Source: Cupriavidus sp. P-10 (GTDB taxonomy: Bacteria > Pseudomonadota > Gammaproteobacteria > Burkholderiales > Burkholderiaceae). From it: a stretch of DNA of 64,000 nt. The stretch lies in assembly GCF_003402535.2 (NCBI RefSeq), contig NZ_AP025172.1, positions 1,240,001 through 1,304,000 on the forward strand, in the 5' to 3' direction. Position 1 is the stretch's first letter. Every line of letters begins with the position of its first letter. Positions 34,945-43,215 of the stretch are shown piece by piece. Made by a program: the position numbers and the translations under genes. The notes under the pieces were generated by a model that worked only from the letters and a program-made list of their open reading frames with translations, made no database searches and was not told where the DNA came from.

Positions 34945-35988
34945 ATGACCTCCAGTAACGCTTCACTTCCCGACGACATCGACGCCTTGAAGGCCCTGCT
35001 TCTGGCGCGGGAAGCTGAGCTTCGCGAGCGCGACAGCGACGTGGAAAATCTACGTGGCACGGTCGCGACGCTTCAGAGGACACTCTCAGATCGAGCACTG
35101 GAAATCGAGAGCCTGAAGCTGTGGATCGCAAAGCTCCAACGAATGCAGTTCGGGCGCAAGTCCGAGAAGATTGATCGCCAGATCGAACAATTGGAATTAC
35201 GTCTGGAGGATCTGCAGGCCGACGAAGGTGCCGGAGTGCTCGACGCAAGCGAGCAGCGCTCAAAGGACGTGACCAGGCCGACTGGACGCAGAGCCCTCCC
35301 TGATCATTTACCGCGCGAAGATCTCGTCCATCAACCTGACGATGTGTGCTGTCCGCAGTGCGGCGGAACGCTCAACGAGCTTGGCGAAGACATCGCCGAG
35401 CAACTCGAGTACGTGCCGGGGCACTGGCGAGTGATCCGGCATCGTCGACCAAAGAAGGCCTGTGCCTGCTGTGACTGCATCGTACAGGCACCAGCGCCCA
35501 GCCGGCCCATTGATCGCGGTATGCCTGGTCCTGGTCTGCTCGCCCGTGTCCTGGTTGGAAAATTCTGCGACCATCTCCCCCTGTATCGGCAGTCGGCGAT
35601 ATACGCGCGGGATGGCGTCGAGTTGAGCCGCTCGACACTTGCCGACTGGGTCGGACAAGCCAGCGCACTATTGCGCCCCCTGGTCGATGCAATCCGGCAG
35701 TACGTGATGGCGGCGTCGAAGATCCACGCTAACGATACGCCGGTACCAGTACTTGAACCTGGGAAGGGCAAGACCAAGACCGGACGGCTCTGGACCTATG
35801 TACGTGACGACAGGCCCGCTGGTTCAGTGGACGCGCCAGCCGTATGGTTTGCGTACAGCCCGAGTCGGTCAGGCGAATATCCGCAAGCCCACCTGAAAGG
35901 CTTCAGGGGGATCCTGCAAGCTGACGCATTCGCAGGCTACAACTCGATTTACAGAGACGGCGAGGTGCAAGAGGCCGGATGTGTCGCT
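34945..35988 (+). pseudogene. tnpC: IS66-family transposase TnpC, 5' part (interrupted by RIT element)
   Basis: About 348 codons contain the N-terminal leucine-zipper region (LKALLLAREAELRERDSDVE), the zinc-finger block (CCPQCGGTLNELGED, KKACACCDCIVQAP) and the start of the DDE domain (AASKIHANDTPVPVLEPGKG, GILQADAFAGYNSIY). The frame then enters the RIT element at CGCTCA (35985-35990). The C-terminal part is at 40103-40659. Together they make about 530 residues, the usual TnpC length, so the gene was intact before insertion. Confidence 0.92.
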
Positions 35989-36012
35989 CAGTATCCCGAG
36001 TACCGTTTTATG
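35989..36012 (+). repeat. RIT left terminal inverted repeat
   Basis: Matches the reverse complement of 40053-40076 at 23 of 24 positions; shared core GTATCCCGAGTAC. Confidence 0.88.
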
Positions 36013-36117
36013 TGGGGTGAGCGCCGTTCGGGCGCCAACGGACGAGTTTGAAGGGCCAAACAACTCGGCATATTATCTGTCTGGACGCTATGCATGTACG
36101 GCGTCTGGGCGGTGAAC

Positions 36118-36858
36118 ATGCAGATCCCACTGCGAACGGTATCGAGTGCCGAGAGCTACGTCGCGAATCGCGAATGGCTCATCGCGCGTTTGGACCGTTG
36201 TCCGTTGCATCCCTCTGGCGGTTGCTCGTTTGCTCGCCATGGCACCTATCGGCGTGCGGCACCATCAGGGATGCGCATTGCCAGGTGGTACTGTCCTCAG
36301 GGACACCGAACTTTCAGTCTCCTGCCTGATTTTCTCGCCGCAAGGCTGCCGGGTCTGCTTGCCTCGATCGACGCCGCCGTCGCAAGCTTGCCGCATGTGC
36401 GCAGCATGGAGGCCGCTGCCGATGCGCTACGGCGGGACGACGTGAGTTTGCCGTCGGCTGTACGTTGGTTGCGCCGCAGGGTACGCGCGGTTGAAGCAGC
36501 GCTGCATGCGGTATCTTCCCTGCAACTGCCAACGCCGAGCATGCCGCAAAGGTGCCGCATGCCCGGCGAAGCCAGCCCGTACCGGACGCTACTGGAGTTG
36601 AGGCATGCGCTCCCACCACAGATACTCAGCGAACTACCGGCACCGCTGGGTTTTCTGAGATTGCAGCGAGGCGTGTGGATCCGTCCTGCGCTTGACCAAC
36701 AAGACACGGGGCCTGACGGGAGGCGCGAGCCGATCTACGCTGCAGCGGTCAACTTTGAGCAAACATTATGCAGCTTGATCCGACCGATACACGCCGATCC
36801 AGGCCGTCCCCGACGACGAGCGAGATCATCCACGTGTGGCGTGACGACCGCTCCGTAA
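36118..36858 (+). CDS. RIT-associated zinc-ribbon protein
   Basis: The start could be ATG 36094 or 36118; the latter has a GGGCGGTGA site. The protein (about 246 residues) opens with a zinc-binding region resembling a transposase zinc ribbon: RCPLHPSGGCSFARHGTYRR, then WYCPQGHRTFSLLPDFLAAR. The rest is helical and basic. It overlaps the first recombinase gene by 91 bp in another frame, so the two are probably translated together. A DNA-binding helper role for the recombinases is inferred from position. Confidence 0.65.
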   Translation: MQIPLRTVSSAESYVANREWLIARLDRCPLHPSGGCSFARHGTYRRAAPSGMRIARWYCPQGHRTFSLLPDFLAARLPGLLASIDAAVASLPHVRSMEAAADALRRDDVSLPSAVRWLRRRVRAVEAALHAVSSLQLPTPSMPQRCRMPGEASPYRTLLELRHALPPQILSELPAPLGFLRLQRGVWIRPALDQQDTGPDGRREPIYAAAVNFEQTLCSLIRPIHADPGRPRRRARSSTCGVTTAP

Positions 36859-38003
36859 AGGACGGCAGTGCCTACGTGTATCTCCGGTGGATCAGGCGCT
36901 TCAGGGCATATTGCGACCAGCGCGGACTGCACGAGCAAGCCCAGTTGACTCTCTATGGTGCACGTCGCTTCGTCGATTGGTATTCCCGACGGCATGATAT
37001 AGGTCCCGACGCAGCGGCGAACGCTAGGACTGCGGTTCACGCATTGAATCGTGTTTATTGCGTGCTCGGAAGGGAAGCGCCGCCCTGGCGGGTTGCGCCG
37101 GTTGCCAGTTGCCCTGCGACGGGGGTACTGCGCGCATACACGGATCACCTCATAGCACATCGCGGCAGCCCGCAGACGACTGTGCACAAGAGGCTGATCC
37201 ACATGGGCTATTTTCTGGAGCATCTTCGCAAGTGCGGTCAGACGTGGCGCTCCATGACTCTGGTTGATATCGATACGTTTCTCGTTGACTGCAGTCATCG
37301 ATACGCCCGTACCACGACGGCCGACATCGCTGGCAGCATCCGGTCTTTCGCGCGCTTTCTGATTGCCACCGCTCGCAGCCGGCGCAATCTCGCCGATTCA
37401 GTAATAGCGCCCGTACAGCCAAAGTATGAGCGTCCACGTCGGGCGCTGCCGTGGGAGGATGTGCAGCGGTTGCTCCATGCCGTTAGCCGGTCAAATCCGT
37501 GTGGTCTGCGCGACTACGCGATACTGCTAATGATGAGCACCTATGGCTTCGGCGCCGGCGAAGTGATCGGGCTGCGACTTGACGATATCAACTGGAGCGC
37601 CGCCACGTTTCGGGTGATTCGACCGAAGACCGGAACGGCCTTCACGTTACCGCTGCTGCCGGCCGTCGCGAGGGCACTGGCTCTCTATCTTCGCGACGGA
37701 AGACCACCACACGCAACGACCCGCTATCTATTTCTTCAGTGCAAGTTGCCATTCGCCCCTCTGAGTTGCGCGTCCGCTGTCAGGCACATCGTGGTCAAGC
37801 ATGCCACCGTGGCCGGCTTGACAGCTACTTACCTCGGCAGCCACGTGCTGCGTCACTCCAACGCATCACGTCAAATTGACCTTGGTGCGGACCCGCGGGT
37901 AGTCTCCGATATTCTTGGCCATCGCGACCCGGATTCCATTTCTGCATACGTACGCATTGCAACGGAGTCGTTGCGGGACGTTTCACTGCCGGTGCCATCA
38001 TGA
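36768..38003 (+). CDS. ritA: RIT tyrosine recombinase A
   Basis: The 411-residue protein has a SAM-like N-terminal core-binding domain (SAYVYLRWIRRFRAYCDQRG) and a catalytic domain ending SHVLRHSNASRQIDLGADPR, DILGHRDPDSISAYVRIATE (HxxR, His and Tyr). The position of the first catalytic Arg is filled by Gly in TYGFGAGEVIGLRLDD, where RitB and RitC have an Arg (TGLRLGEA, TGARVSEA). Its stop overlaps the ritB start (ATGA). It probably acts in a complex with RitB and RitC. Confidence 0.9.
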   Translation: MQLDPTDTRRSRPSPTTSEIIHVWRDDRSVKDGSAYVYLRWIRRFRAYCDQRGLHEQAQLTLYGARRFVDWYSRRHDIGPDAAANARTAVHALNRVYCVLGREAPPWRVAPVASCPATGVLRAYTDHLIAHRGSPQTTVHKRLIHMGYFLEHLRKCGQTWRSMTLVDIDTFLVDCSHRYARTTTADIAGSIRSFARFLIATARSRRNLADSVIAPVQPKYERPRRALPWEDVQRLLHAVSRSNPCGLRDYAILLMMSTYGFGAGEVIGLRLDDINWSAATFRVIRPKTGTAFTLPLLPAVARALALYLRDGRPPHATTRYLFLQCKLPFAPLSCASAVRHIVVKHATVAGLTATYLGSHVLRHSNASRQIDLGADPRVVSDILGHRDPDSISAYVRIATESLRDVSLPVPS

Positions 38004-38968
38004 GAACGCTTGTGACAGCGAGAGGGCTGGCCCGTGATGCAGCGAACTTTCTGAACTTCCGGCGTGCCATGGGCGTGCAATATCACCGCGGCGAGTTTGT
38101 GCTCAACGGCTTCGTGCTGTTCATTGCCGAACAATGGGGCGAGCAGACCGTGGCACTTGATGAGGCTATCCGGAGATGGTCGTCGCGCGTCGCCGGACGC
38201 AAGGCCGTCACGGTGAGCCAGGAATTCGGGGTGGTCCGCCAGTTGTGCCTTTACAGGCGCCGCACCGATCCGCGCGGATATGTTCCCGAACATGCGCTCG
38301 CGCCAGTCAAGGAATCGCCGTTTCTCCCGTACATCTTCTCGCATGAAGAAGTGCTTCGGCTCCTGCATGCGGCGAGCAGCCATCGCGGTCGCTGGATTTG
38401 GGGGCCAATGTTTCGCGCATTGATGCTGGTGCTTTACTGCACTGGCCTGCGACTGGGAGAAGCGGTCCACCTGAATATGGAGGACGTAGATCTCCGCCGC
38501 AACACGTTCCTGGTGTCGCACAGTAAAGGGCGATCCCGCATCGTGGCGTTTCGCCCGGATCTGGCCAGGGAGCTGCATCAATACCTGGAGGCACGTCGAC
38601 AGCTCCTTCGGAATCGTCGCGTCAAAGAACCGCAAGCGTTGTTCATTCGTCTGGACGGCACACCACTTACGGTGAAGTCCGCATCGGAGGCAATTCGGCG
38701 GTTGCTTCGGCAATTGGCGATCAAACCACCCGCCGGCAGGATCGGACCGAGACCGTACGAGTTCCGCCACGCCTTCGCGGTGCATCGTCTCACGGCATGG
38801 GCATCTACCGGAGTGGATGTCCACGCAAAGCTACCCTTACTATCTGCCTATCTCGGTCATCAGGACGTGCTCGGTACAGAGGTCTACCTGAAGGCGACAC
38901 CACAACTGCTGGATCTCGCCAGCAGACAGCTCCAGAATCATCTGCGCCATGCGCATAGTCCAGAATGA
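38000..38968 (+). CDS. ritB: RIT tyrosine recombinase B
   Basis: The 322-residue protein has the full catalytic set: Arg in LYCTGLRLGEAVHLNMEDVD, Lys in VSHSKGRSRIVAF, HxxR in YEFRHAFAVHRLTAW, His in LSAYLGHQDVLGTEVYLKAT and nucleophile Tyr in EVYLKA. The N-terminal core-binding domain precedes (ARGLARDAANFLNFRRAMGV). It overlaps both neighbours by 4 bp, so the three recombinases are translationally coupled. Confidence 0.92.
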   Translation: MRTLVTARGLARDAANFLNFRRAMGVQYHRGEFVLNGFVLFIAEQWGEQTVALDEAIRRWSSRVAGRKAVTVSQEFGVVRQLCLYRRRTDPRGYVPEHALAPVKESPFLPYIFSHEEVLRLLHAASSHRGRWIWGPMFRALMLVLYCTGLRLGEAVHLNMEDVDLRRNTFLVSHSKGRSRIVAFRPDLARELHQYLEARRQLLRNRRVKEPQALFIRLDGTPLTVKSASEAIRRLLRQLAIKPPAGRIGPRPYEFRHAFAVHRLTAWASTGVDVHAKLPLLSAYLGHQDVLGTEVYLKATPQLLDLASRQLQNHLRHAHSPE

Positions 38969-39981
38969 AGAATGCACCATCCGCGGCCTTGTTCATTCGG
39001 GTCGAGTCGTTCTTTGCCGATTACCTGCAACGCGCGCGCGGTGCTAGCATCCATACGGTGCGCGCCTATCGCGATGCCCTGAAGCTTTTCTTTGAGTTCG
39101 TCGCGACGAACAAGGGGTGCAGCGTTTCGGCTATTGATCTTGGTGACATGAATGCTGCAACGGTTTCCCGATTCCTCCTTCATCTCGAGACGGACCGGTC
39201 AAACTCGGTGGCAACGCGCAACTGTCGACGTACCGCTATTCGAAGCTTCTTCAAACACCTGCTGCGCACAGACATCGTTCACTCGCATCAGTATGCCGGA
39301 GCGCTCGCAATTCCGGCAAAGAAGGCACGACATCAGCCGGCGACCTATTTGGAAGCTGATGAAGTCCGTGCGATTCTTGCAACGCCCAACACAAAGACCA
39401 TTCGTGGGCATCGCGACTACGCATTACTGCTGTTTCTCTACAATACCGGCGCGCGTGTCAGTGAAGCGGCGGGTCTTTGCTGGAACGACCTGCAACTAGC
39501 CTCTCCACGGCAGGTCCGGCTCCACGGTAAAGGTCGCAAGGATCGACTCCTGCCGTTGTGGCGCGAGACTGCCGATGCGCTTCGCCGGCTAGGAACGATC
39601 AACCATCCGGGCACACAGCCTCATGTTTTTCTCAATCGCCATGGAGAAGCGCTAAGTCGTGATGGGATTGCCTACATTCTGCGCCGGCACGTGCAAGCCG
39701 CGGCTCGGGAACTGCCTGCGCTCGCTCATAAGCGGGTCACGCCACATGTACTGAGGCACAGTTGTGCTGTCGGATTGCTGCAATCGGGTAACGCCTTGCC
39801 GGTGATTCGCGACTATCTTGGTCATGCGAGCATTGCGACAACCGGACGCTACATCGAGACAAACCTTCAGATGAAGCGCGATGCCCTGGAAATGTTCTGG
39901 CAGCATGCTGGGATCGAGCCTGCTCATGCGAGATCATGGAAACCGAAACCCGACCTTCTCGCGTTTCTGAGTTCGCTGTAA
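38965..39981 (+). CDS. ritC: RIT tyrosine recombinase C
   Basis: The 338-residue protein is XerC/D-like. The core-binding domain is FADYLQRARGASIHTVRAYR. The catalytic domain has LLLFLYNTGARVSEAAGLCW (Arg), LHGKGRKDRLLPLW (Lys), VTPHVLRHSCAVGLLQSG (HxxR), IRDYLGHASIATTGRYIETN (His, Tyr). It is the last gene of the trio; the element end lies about 100 bp downstream. Confidence 0.92.
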   Translation: MKNAPSAALFIRVESFFADYLQRARGASIHTVRAYRDALKLFFEFVATNKGCSVSAIDLGDMNAATVSRFLLHLETDRSNSVATRNCRRTAIRSFFKHLLRTDIVHSHQYAGALAIPAKKARHQPATYLEADEVRAILATPNTKTIRGHRDYALLLFLYNTGARVSEAAGLCWNDLQLASPRQVRLHGKGRKDRLLPLWRETADALRRLGTINHPGTQPHVFLNRHGEALSRDGIAYILRRHVQAAARELPALAHKRVTPHVLRHSCAVGLLQSGNALPVIRDYLGHASIATTGRYIETNLQMKRDALEMFWQHAGIEPAHARSWKPKPDLLAFLSSL

Positions 39982-40052
39982 GCGATAAGATTTATGTGGT
40001 GACGCAGGAGCATCCGAAGTCTACGTAAAAGCGTCGACCGCTCGATGCTCAG

Positions 40053-40076
40053 CATAAAACCGTACTCGGGATACTG
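40053..40076 (-). repeat. RIT right terminal inverted repeat
   Basis: Reverse complement of 35989-36012 with one mismatch. Confidence 0.88.
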
Positions 40077-40080
40077 CGCC

Positions 40081-40100
40081 GTATCTGGAGCTCCAGATAC
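40081..40100. repeat. Perfect 20-bp palindrome at RIT right junction
   Basis: GTATCTGGAGCTCCAGATAC is a perfect palindrome that abuts the right CGCTCA core copy. No equivalent is present at the left junction. It may be a recombinase binding site or a remnant of the donor or circle junction. Confidence 0.8.
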
Positions 40101-40102
40101 CG

Positions 40103-40659
40103 CTCACGCGAGACGAAAGTTCCACGATCTGTACTTAGCACGCAGGAACGACGTCAACACTGAGGCGCTGCGCCGGATCGGCGAACTTTACGCTATTGAG
40201 GCTGATATCCGCGGGAAGCCTCCCGACGAGCGAAGGCGCGTCCGACAGGAGCGGGCGCGTCCATTGCTGGAGGCCTTCGAGATCTGGTTACGTTCGACGC
40301 TCAGCAAGGTGTCGCCCAAAAGCGATACCGCGAAGGCTATTGGTTATGCATTGAATCAGTGGTCGGCATTGACCCTGTATGCCAGTGACGGTCGCGTTGA
40401 GATCGATAACAACGCAGCGGAGCGTGCGCTGCGGGCCGTTGCCCTCGGCCGAAAGAACTTCCTGCACTTCGGCTCTGACAGTGGCGGCGAACGCGGTGCC
40501 GCTATCTATTCGCTGGTGGCCTCAGCCAAGTTGAACGGCCTCGACCCCGAGGCCTACCTGCGCCACGTCATTGCGCGCATCGCCGACCACCCCGTCAATC
40601 GCGTCAGCGAACTGCTGCCATGGGCCATGGCTGAGCAGATCCGTTCGACCGCCGCCTGA
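40103..40659 (+). pseudogene. tnpC: IS66-family transposase TnpC, 3' part
   Basis: About 185 codons continue TnpC from [16 protein letters not shown] through [40 protein letters not shown] (DDE Glu region) to the end. It is separated from the 5' part by the RIT element. No start is needed, because this is the remainder of the interrupted gene. Confidence 0.92.
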
Positions 40660-40701
40660 AAGCAACCCCGTCGTCAAGAACGCTGTCCGCCGGACGGTTA
40701 C

Positions 40702-41062
40702 AGCTGATCGAGCCGCGCTGCAGCCGAGGTAACTTCCCGGTGCACATAGGCATAGAACTTTGGTGGCCTGTCGGTAAATGTCGCGCGCTAGGCAATAAGG
40801 TTGACGTGGCGACCAAGGCCTCTCACGGAGTCGCAATGCCGTAACCATGCCGAATCGACGCTCACGGAAGCACAGCGCCACCCGGCTTCATCGGCACCTT
40901 TCAGGCAGGGTTCAATGGCAATACCGATGGCTACGACATCGGCACGTGCATTACATTGGCTTGCCCCCGCCGGAGGTACCGCTCATTTTCCCCTTTGCTT
41001 TGCGGCGCGATCGCTTTGGGCATTGTATTTCGGCAACTCTCCCCGCCGTACTGTATGAGGGA
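40702..41062. other. Intergenic between IS66 end and catabolic locus
   Basis: No convincing gene; short frames only. It is the downstream boundary of the convergent hydrolase gene. Confidence 0.4.
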
Positions 41063-41695
41063 TCAGCCTTGCCCCAAAAGCGCATCGAATACATCACTGC
41101 TGCTGCGGACGTCGGCATACTTCGAAGCCAGATCGAAAAGACTAGCCTGATGGGGCGCATCGTTCCGGTCTCCGACGCAGTCTTCCAGCACGACAGGAAT
41201 AAAGCCGAACTGGATTGCGTCCACTGCCGTAGCGCGAACGCAGCCGCTGGTGCTCATACCTGCGATTAGTACACAATCGACGCGTAGCGCATTGAGAGTT
41301 GAGACAAGCGGCGTCGAAAAAAAAGCACTGGCGTACTGCTTCGTCAACACGATCTCCCCGGCAGTGGGTTCCAGTCCTTCTGCGAAAGCACCAAGCGGGT
41401 TGCCCTGCCGAAAGACAGAAAGCGCTCCGATCTTCCGATAGAACACGCCGCCATTGTGCCCCTCGCTATCGTACTCCACTCGAGTATGGATGACCGGCAA
41501 CCCCATCCTACGCGCGAGCCTCAGCATAGCAATAGCCGATCGCCGCACGCCTTCCGCCTGTGCGAAAAGAGGCGAGCAGGGATCGAAATACGCGCAGGCG
41601 AAATCCACCATGATCACCGCCTGACTACTCCCTAAGCCCAGAGAGCGCCCAAAGCCTGAATCGGCATAGTCTTGTTGGAGCGCTGTATTAGTCAT
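41063..41695 (-). CDS. Isochorismatase-fold cysteine hydrolase (amidase-like)
   Basis: The 210-residue protein (ATG 41695) has the catalytic triad of the cysteine hydrolase family: Asp in VIMVDFACAYFDP, Lys in VLTKQYASAFFST and Cys in GMSTSGCVRATAVDAIQFGF. The TSGCVRAT context is like N-carbamoylsarcosine amidase and maleamate amidohydrolase (NicF type), which hydrolyse amides or ureides. It overlaps the GntR gene by 4 bp (ATGA), so it belongs to the left arm of the catabolic locus. The substrate is not known. Confidence 0.88.
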   Translation of the reverse strand: MTNTALQQDYADSGFGRSLGLGSSQAVIMVDFACAYFDPCSPLFAQAEGVRRSAIAMLRLARRMGLPVIHTRVEYDSEGHNGGVFYRKIGALSVFRQGNPLGAFAEGLEPTAGEIVLTKQYASAFFSTPLVSTLNALRVDCVLIAGMSTSGCVRATAVDAIQFGFIPVVLEDCVGDRNDAPHQASLFDLASKYADVRSSSDVFDALLGQG

Positions 41696-42351
41696 TGCGT
41701 ATCTCGAATCATGGCTTGCCTGGCCGAGTTGATATGACAGTGCATAACGCTTCGTGCCCACATGCCGTCATGCGCGGAGAACGCATCGATCAACTCGCGA
41801 TGGTGATGGAAGCTGCGCTGCAGTTGCGTTGAGCCATACCGGCGAAACGTACGCTGGACGATTGGCACTTCGATCGCATTGGTCAACATGCCGACAAGCC
41901 GAGAATTGCGGCTCGCCTGCCCAATCAGCCTGTGGAACTCGCGGTTCAGTGCGCTGATTCGGGTCAGGTTTTCCTCGCTCATGTCAAGGCCTTGCGACTC
42001 GATTTCGTCCTGGATTTGCTGTAGTTCGGCGACTTCTTCGGCGGTGATATGCGTAGCAGCCAGATTGGCAATCTCGCTTTCCAACAGCAACCGCAGGTCA
42101 AAGATGTCACGCAGCTCGTCTACAGTCCAATGACGCACGAACGTGCCGCTATTCGGCTTGAAGTGTAGAAACCCGTCACTAACGAGCAAACGCATGGCTT
42201 CGCGCACAGGGGTACGCGAGGTCCCGAACTCCAATGCCAGCCCGTCTTCAGTAAGTCGCATGCCGGCCGGAAAAGCGCCATCGATAACGCGCTCCTTGAT
42301 AAGCCCATAGATCTCGCCGGCCGTGGATTTGGCTCCGTTGCTGCCTTTCAT
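41692..42351 (-). CDS. GntR-family regulator (FadR/FCD subfamily)
   Basis: The 219-residue protein has an N-terminal winged helix (IYGLIKERVIDGAFPAGMRL, ALEFGTSRTPVREAMRLLVS) and a C-terminal FCD ligand domain (DIFDLRLLLESEIANLAATH, FHRLIGQASRNSRLVGMLTN, with the metal-binding His pattern). Such regulators usually repress catabolic operons until an organic acid ligand binds. It sits between the isomerase-fold and hydrolase genes, with 3-bp and -4-bp spacing. It probably controls the divergent promoter at 43099-43186, where two TGTACA-centred sites occur. Confidence 0.92.
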   Translation of the reverse strand: MKGSNGAKSTAGEIYGLIKERVIDGAFPAGMRLTEDGLALEFGTSRTPVREAMRLLVSDGFLHFKPNSGTFVRHWTVDELRDIFDLRLLLESEIANLAATHITAEEVAELQQIQDEIESQGLDMSEENLTRISALNREFHRLIGQASRNSRLVGMLTNAIEVPIVQRTFRRYGSTQLQRSFHHHRELIDAFSAHDGMWARSVMHCHINSARQAMIRDTQ

Positions 42352-42354
42352 TGC

Positions 42355-43098
42355 TTAGAACCTCTCTAGAAGCGATCCGAAGCCGCTGATCTTATCGTTG
42401 ATGCCGGCGCTTCGTAAGGCTTGCCAATAAATAGCCGAATTGATTGCAAGCACCGGTTTTCCCAGTTTCAGCTCCATCTTGGCAGCCAACGATGCCATGG
42501 CCAGATTGGTGCCGACCTGTACCACAGCATCGACATCGTGGCCGTTGACCTCTTCGACAGCTTCGGCAAGCGTTTCAGGCTGGACGTGGGCGATCTGCAC
42601 CGGACTTGCGCAACGCAGGCCCTTGATCTTCTTTACACGATAGCCGCACTCCTCGAAGAAGCGAACCACATTTTCGTCGCCAACCGGCTGGTAAGGCGTG
42701 ACCACCCCGATCGTGCGGGCCCCGTATGCGTCTAGCGCAAGAGAGCATGCATCAGATCCCATCGCCACCGGCAGGCCAGTCTTTTGCTCCAAGTAGGACT
42801 TTAGTTTGCGGCTTGCGGCCAAGCCGTCCCAAAACGTCTCCGCGGAGATGCCGAGCACGAGATGGTCCGGCTCGCACGACATCACCGAGTCAACGGCTTC
42901 GTCCTGCGCTGCGGCAATGAGGTCAATCAGACGCTGAAAGTCAGCGTTGTCGCTGAGCGGGATATTGGGGATGCGGATCCGGCTGATGTGGTTCGTTACA
43001 CCCGGCGGTCGCATAGCATCAAATTCTGGCTGCACCGAAGTATTGGTCGAAGGGATCAGCACCGCGTACTTGCGACGGTAACCCAGGGAGTCAGTCAT
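42355..43098 (-). CDS. Maleate isomerase/arylmalonate decarboxylase-fold protein
   Basis: The 247-residue protein (ATG 43098) has the fold signatures of the Asp/Glu racemase - maleate cis-trans isomerase - arylmalonate decarboxylase group: YAVLIPSTNTSVQPEFDAMR at the start, ISAETFWDGLAASRKLKSYL in the middle, TIGVVTPYQPVGDENVVRFF, and VQVGTNLAMASLAAKMELKL near the end. Both positions where maleate isomerases carry catalytic Cys seem to be replaced (Ile-Ser near residue 85; Gly in VGTNL). The activity may therefore differ from NicE-type isomerases. First gene of the left arm. Confidence 0.8.
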   Translation of the reverse strand: MTDSLGYRRKYAVLIPSTNTSVQPEFDAMRPPGVTNHISRIRIPNIPLSDNADFQRLIDLIAAAQDEAVDSVMSCEPDHLVLGISAETFWDGLAASRKLKSYLEQKTGLPVAMGSDACSLALDAYGARTIGVVTPYQPVGDENVVRFFEECGYRVKKIKGLRCASPVQIAHVQPETLAEAVEEVNGHDVDAVVQVGTNLAMASLAAKMELKLGKPVLAINSAIYWQALRSAGINDKISGFGSLLERF

Positions 43099-43151
43099 TT
43101 CAGTTTCTCTTCCCAAAAGAAAAGTTGCATATCATCGAACACCTGCGTAGG

Positions 43152-43215
43152 ATTGTACACGATCGAACCAAAAACAGGGGATGGACATGCTAAAAAACGA
43201 CTCACTGTGTACAAT
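43152..43215. promoter_or_regulatory. Divergent control region with two candidate GntR operator sites
   Basis: ATTGTACAC at 43152-43160 and its inverted copy GTGTACAAT at 43207-43215 both centre on the palindrome TGTACA, the usual form of FCD-GntR operators (TnGTnnnACnA). They lie 55 bp apart, flanking the lyase start at 43187. Binding at both could repress both arms by looping or occlusion. No reliable -35/-10 elements were called. Confidence 0.55.

Larger units (their letters stand above)
35985..40106 (+). mobile_element. Recombinase-in-trio (RIT) element inserted in IS66 tnpC
   Basis: The element has three tandem, 4-bp-overlapping tyrosine recombinase genes preceded by a zinc-ribbon protein gene. 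Inverted repeats sharing CAGTATCCCGAGTAC...TTTTATG lie at 35989-36012 and 40053-40076. A 6-bp direct repeat CGCTCA is at both junctions (35985-35990, 40101-40106), consistent with a tyrosine recombinase crossover core. Removing one copy restores the tnpC frame. RIT elements are a described class from Cupriavidus and other bacteria. Confidence 0.9.
34151..40701 (+). mobile_element. IS66-family element carrying a nested RIT element
   Basis: The order tnpA-tnpB-tnpC is typical. The right end is recognised by CCGGACGGTTAC at about 40690-40701. The left terminal repeat was not found. tnpC is interrupted by about 4.1 kb of RIT sequence, so the element cannot transpose in this state. Confidence 0.8.
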
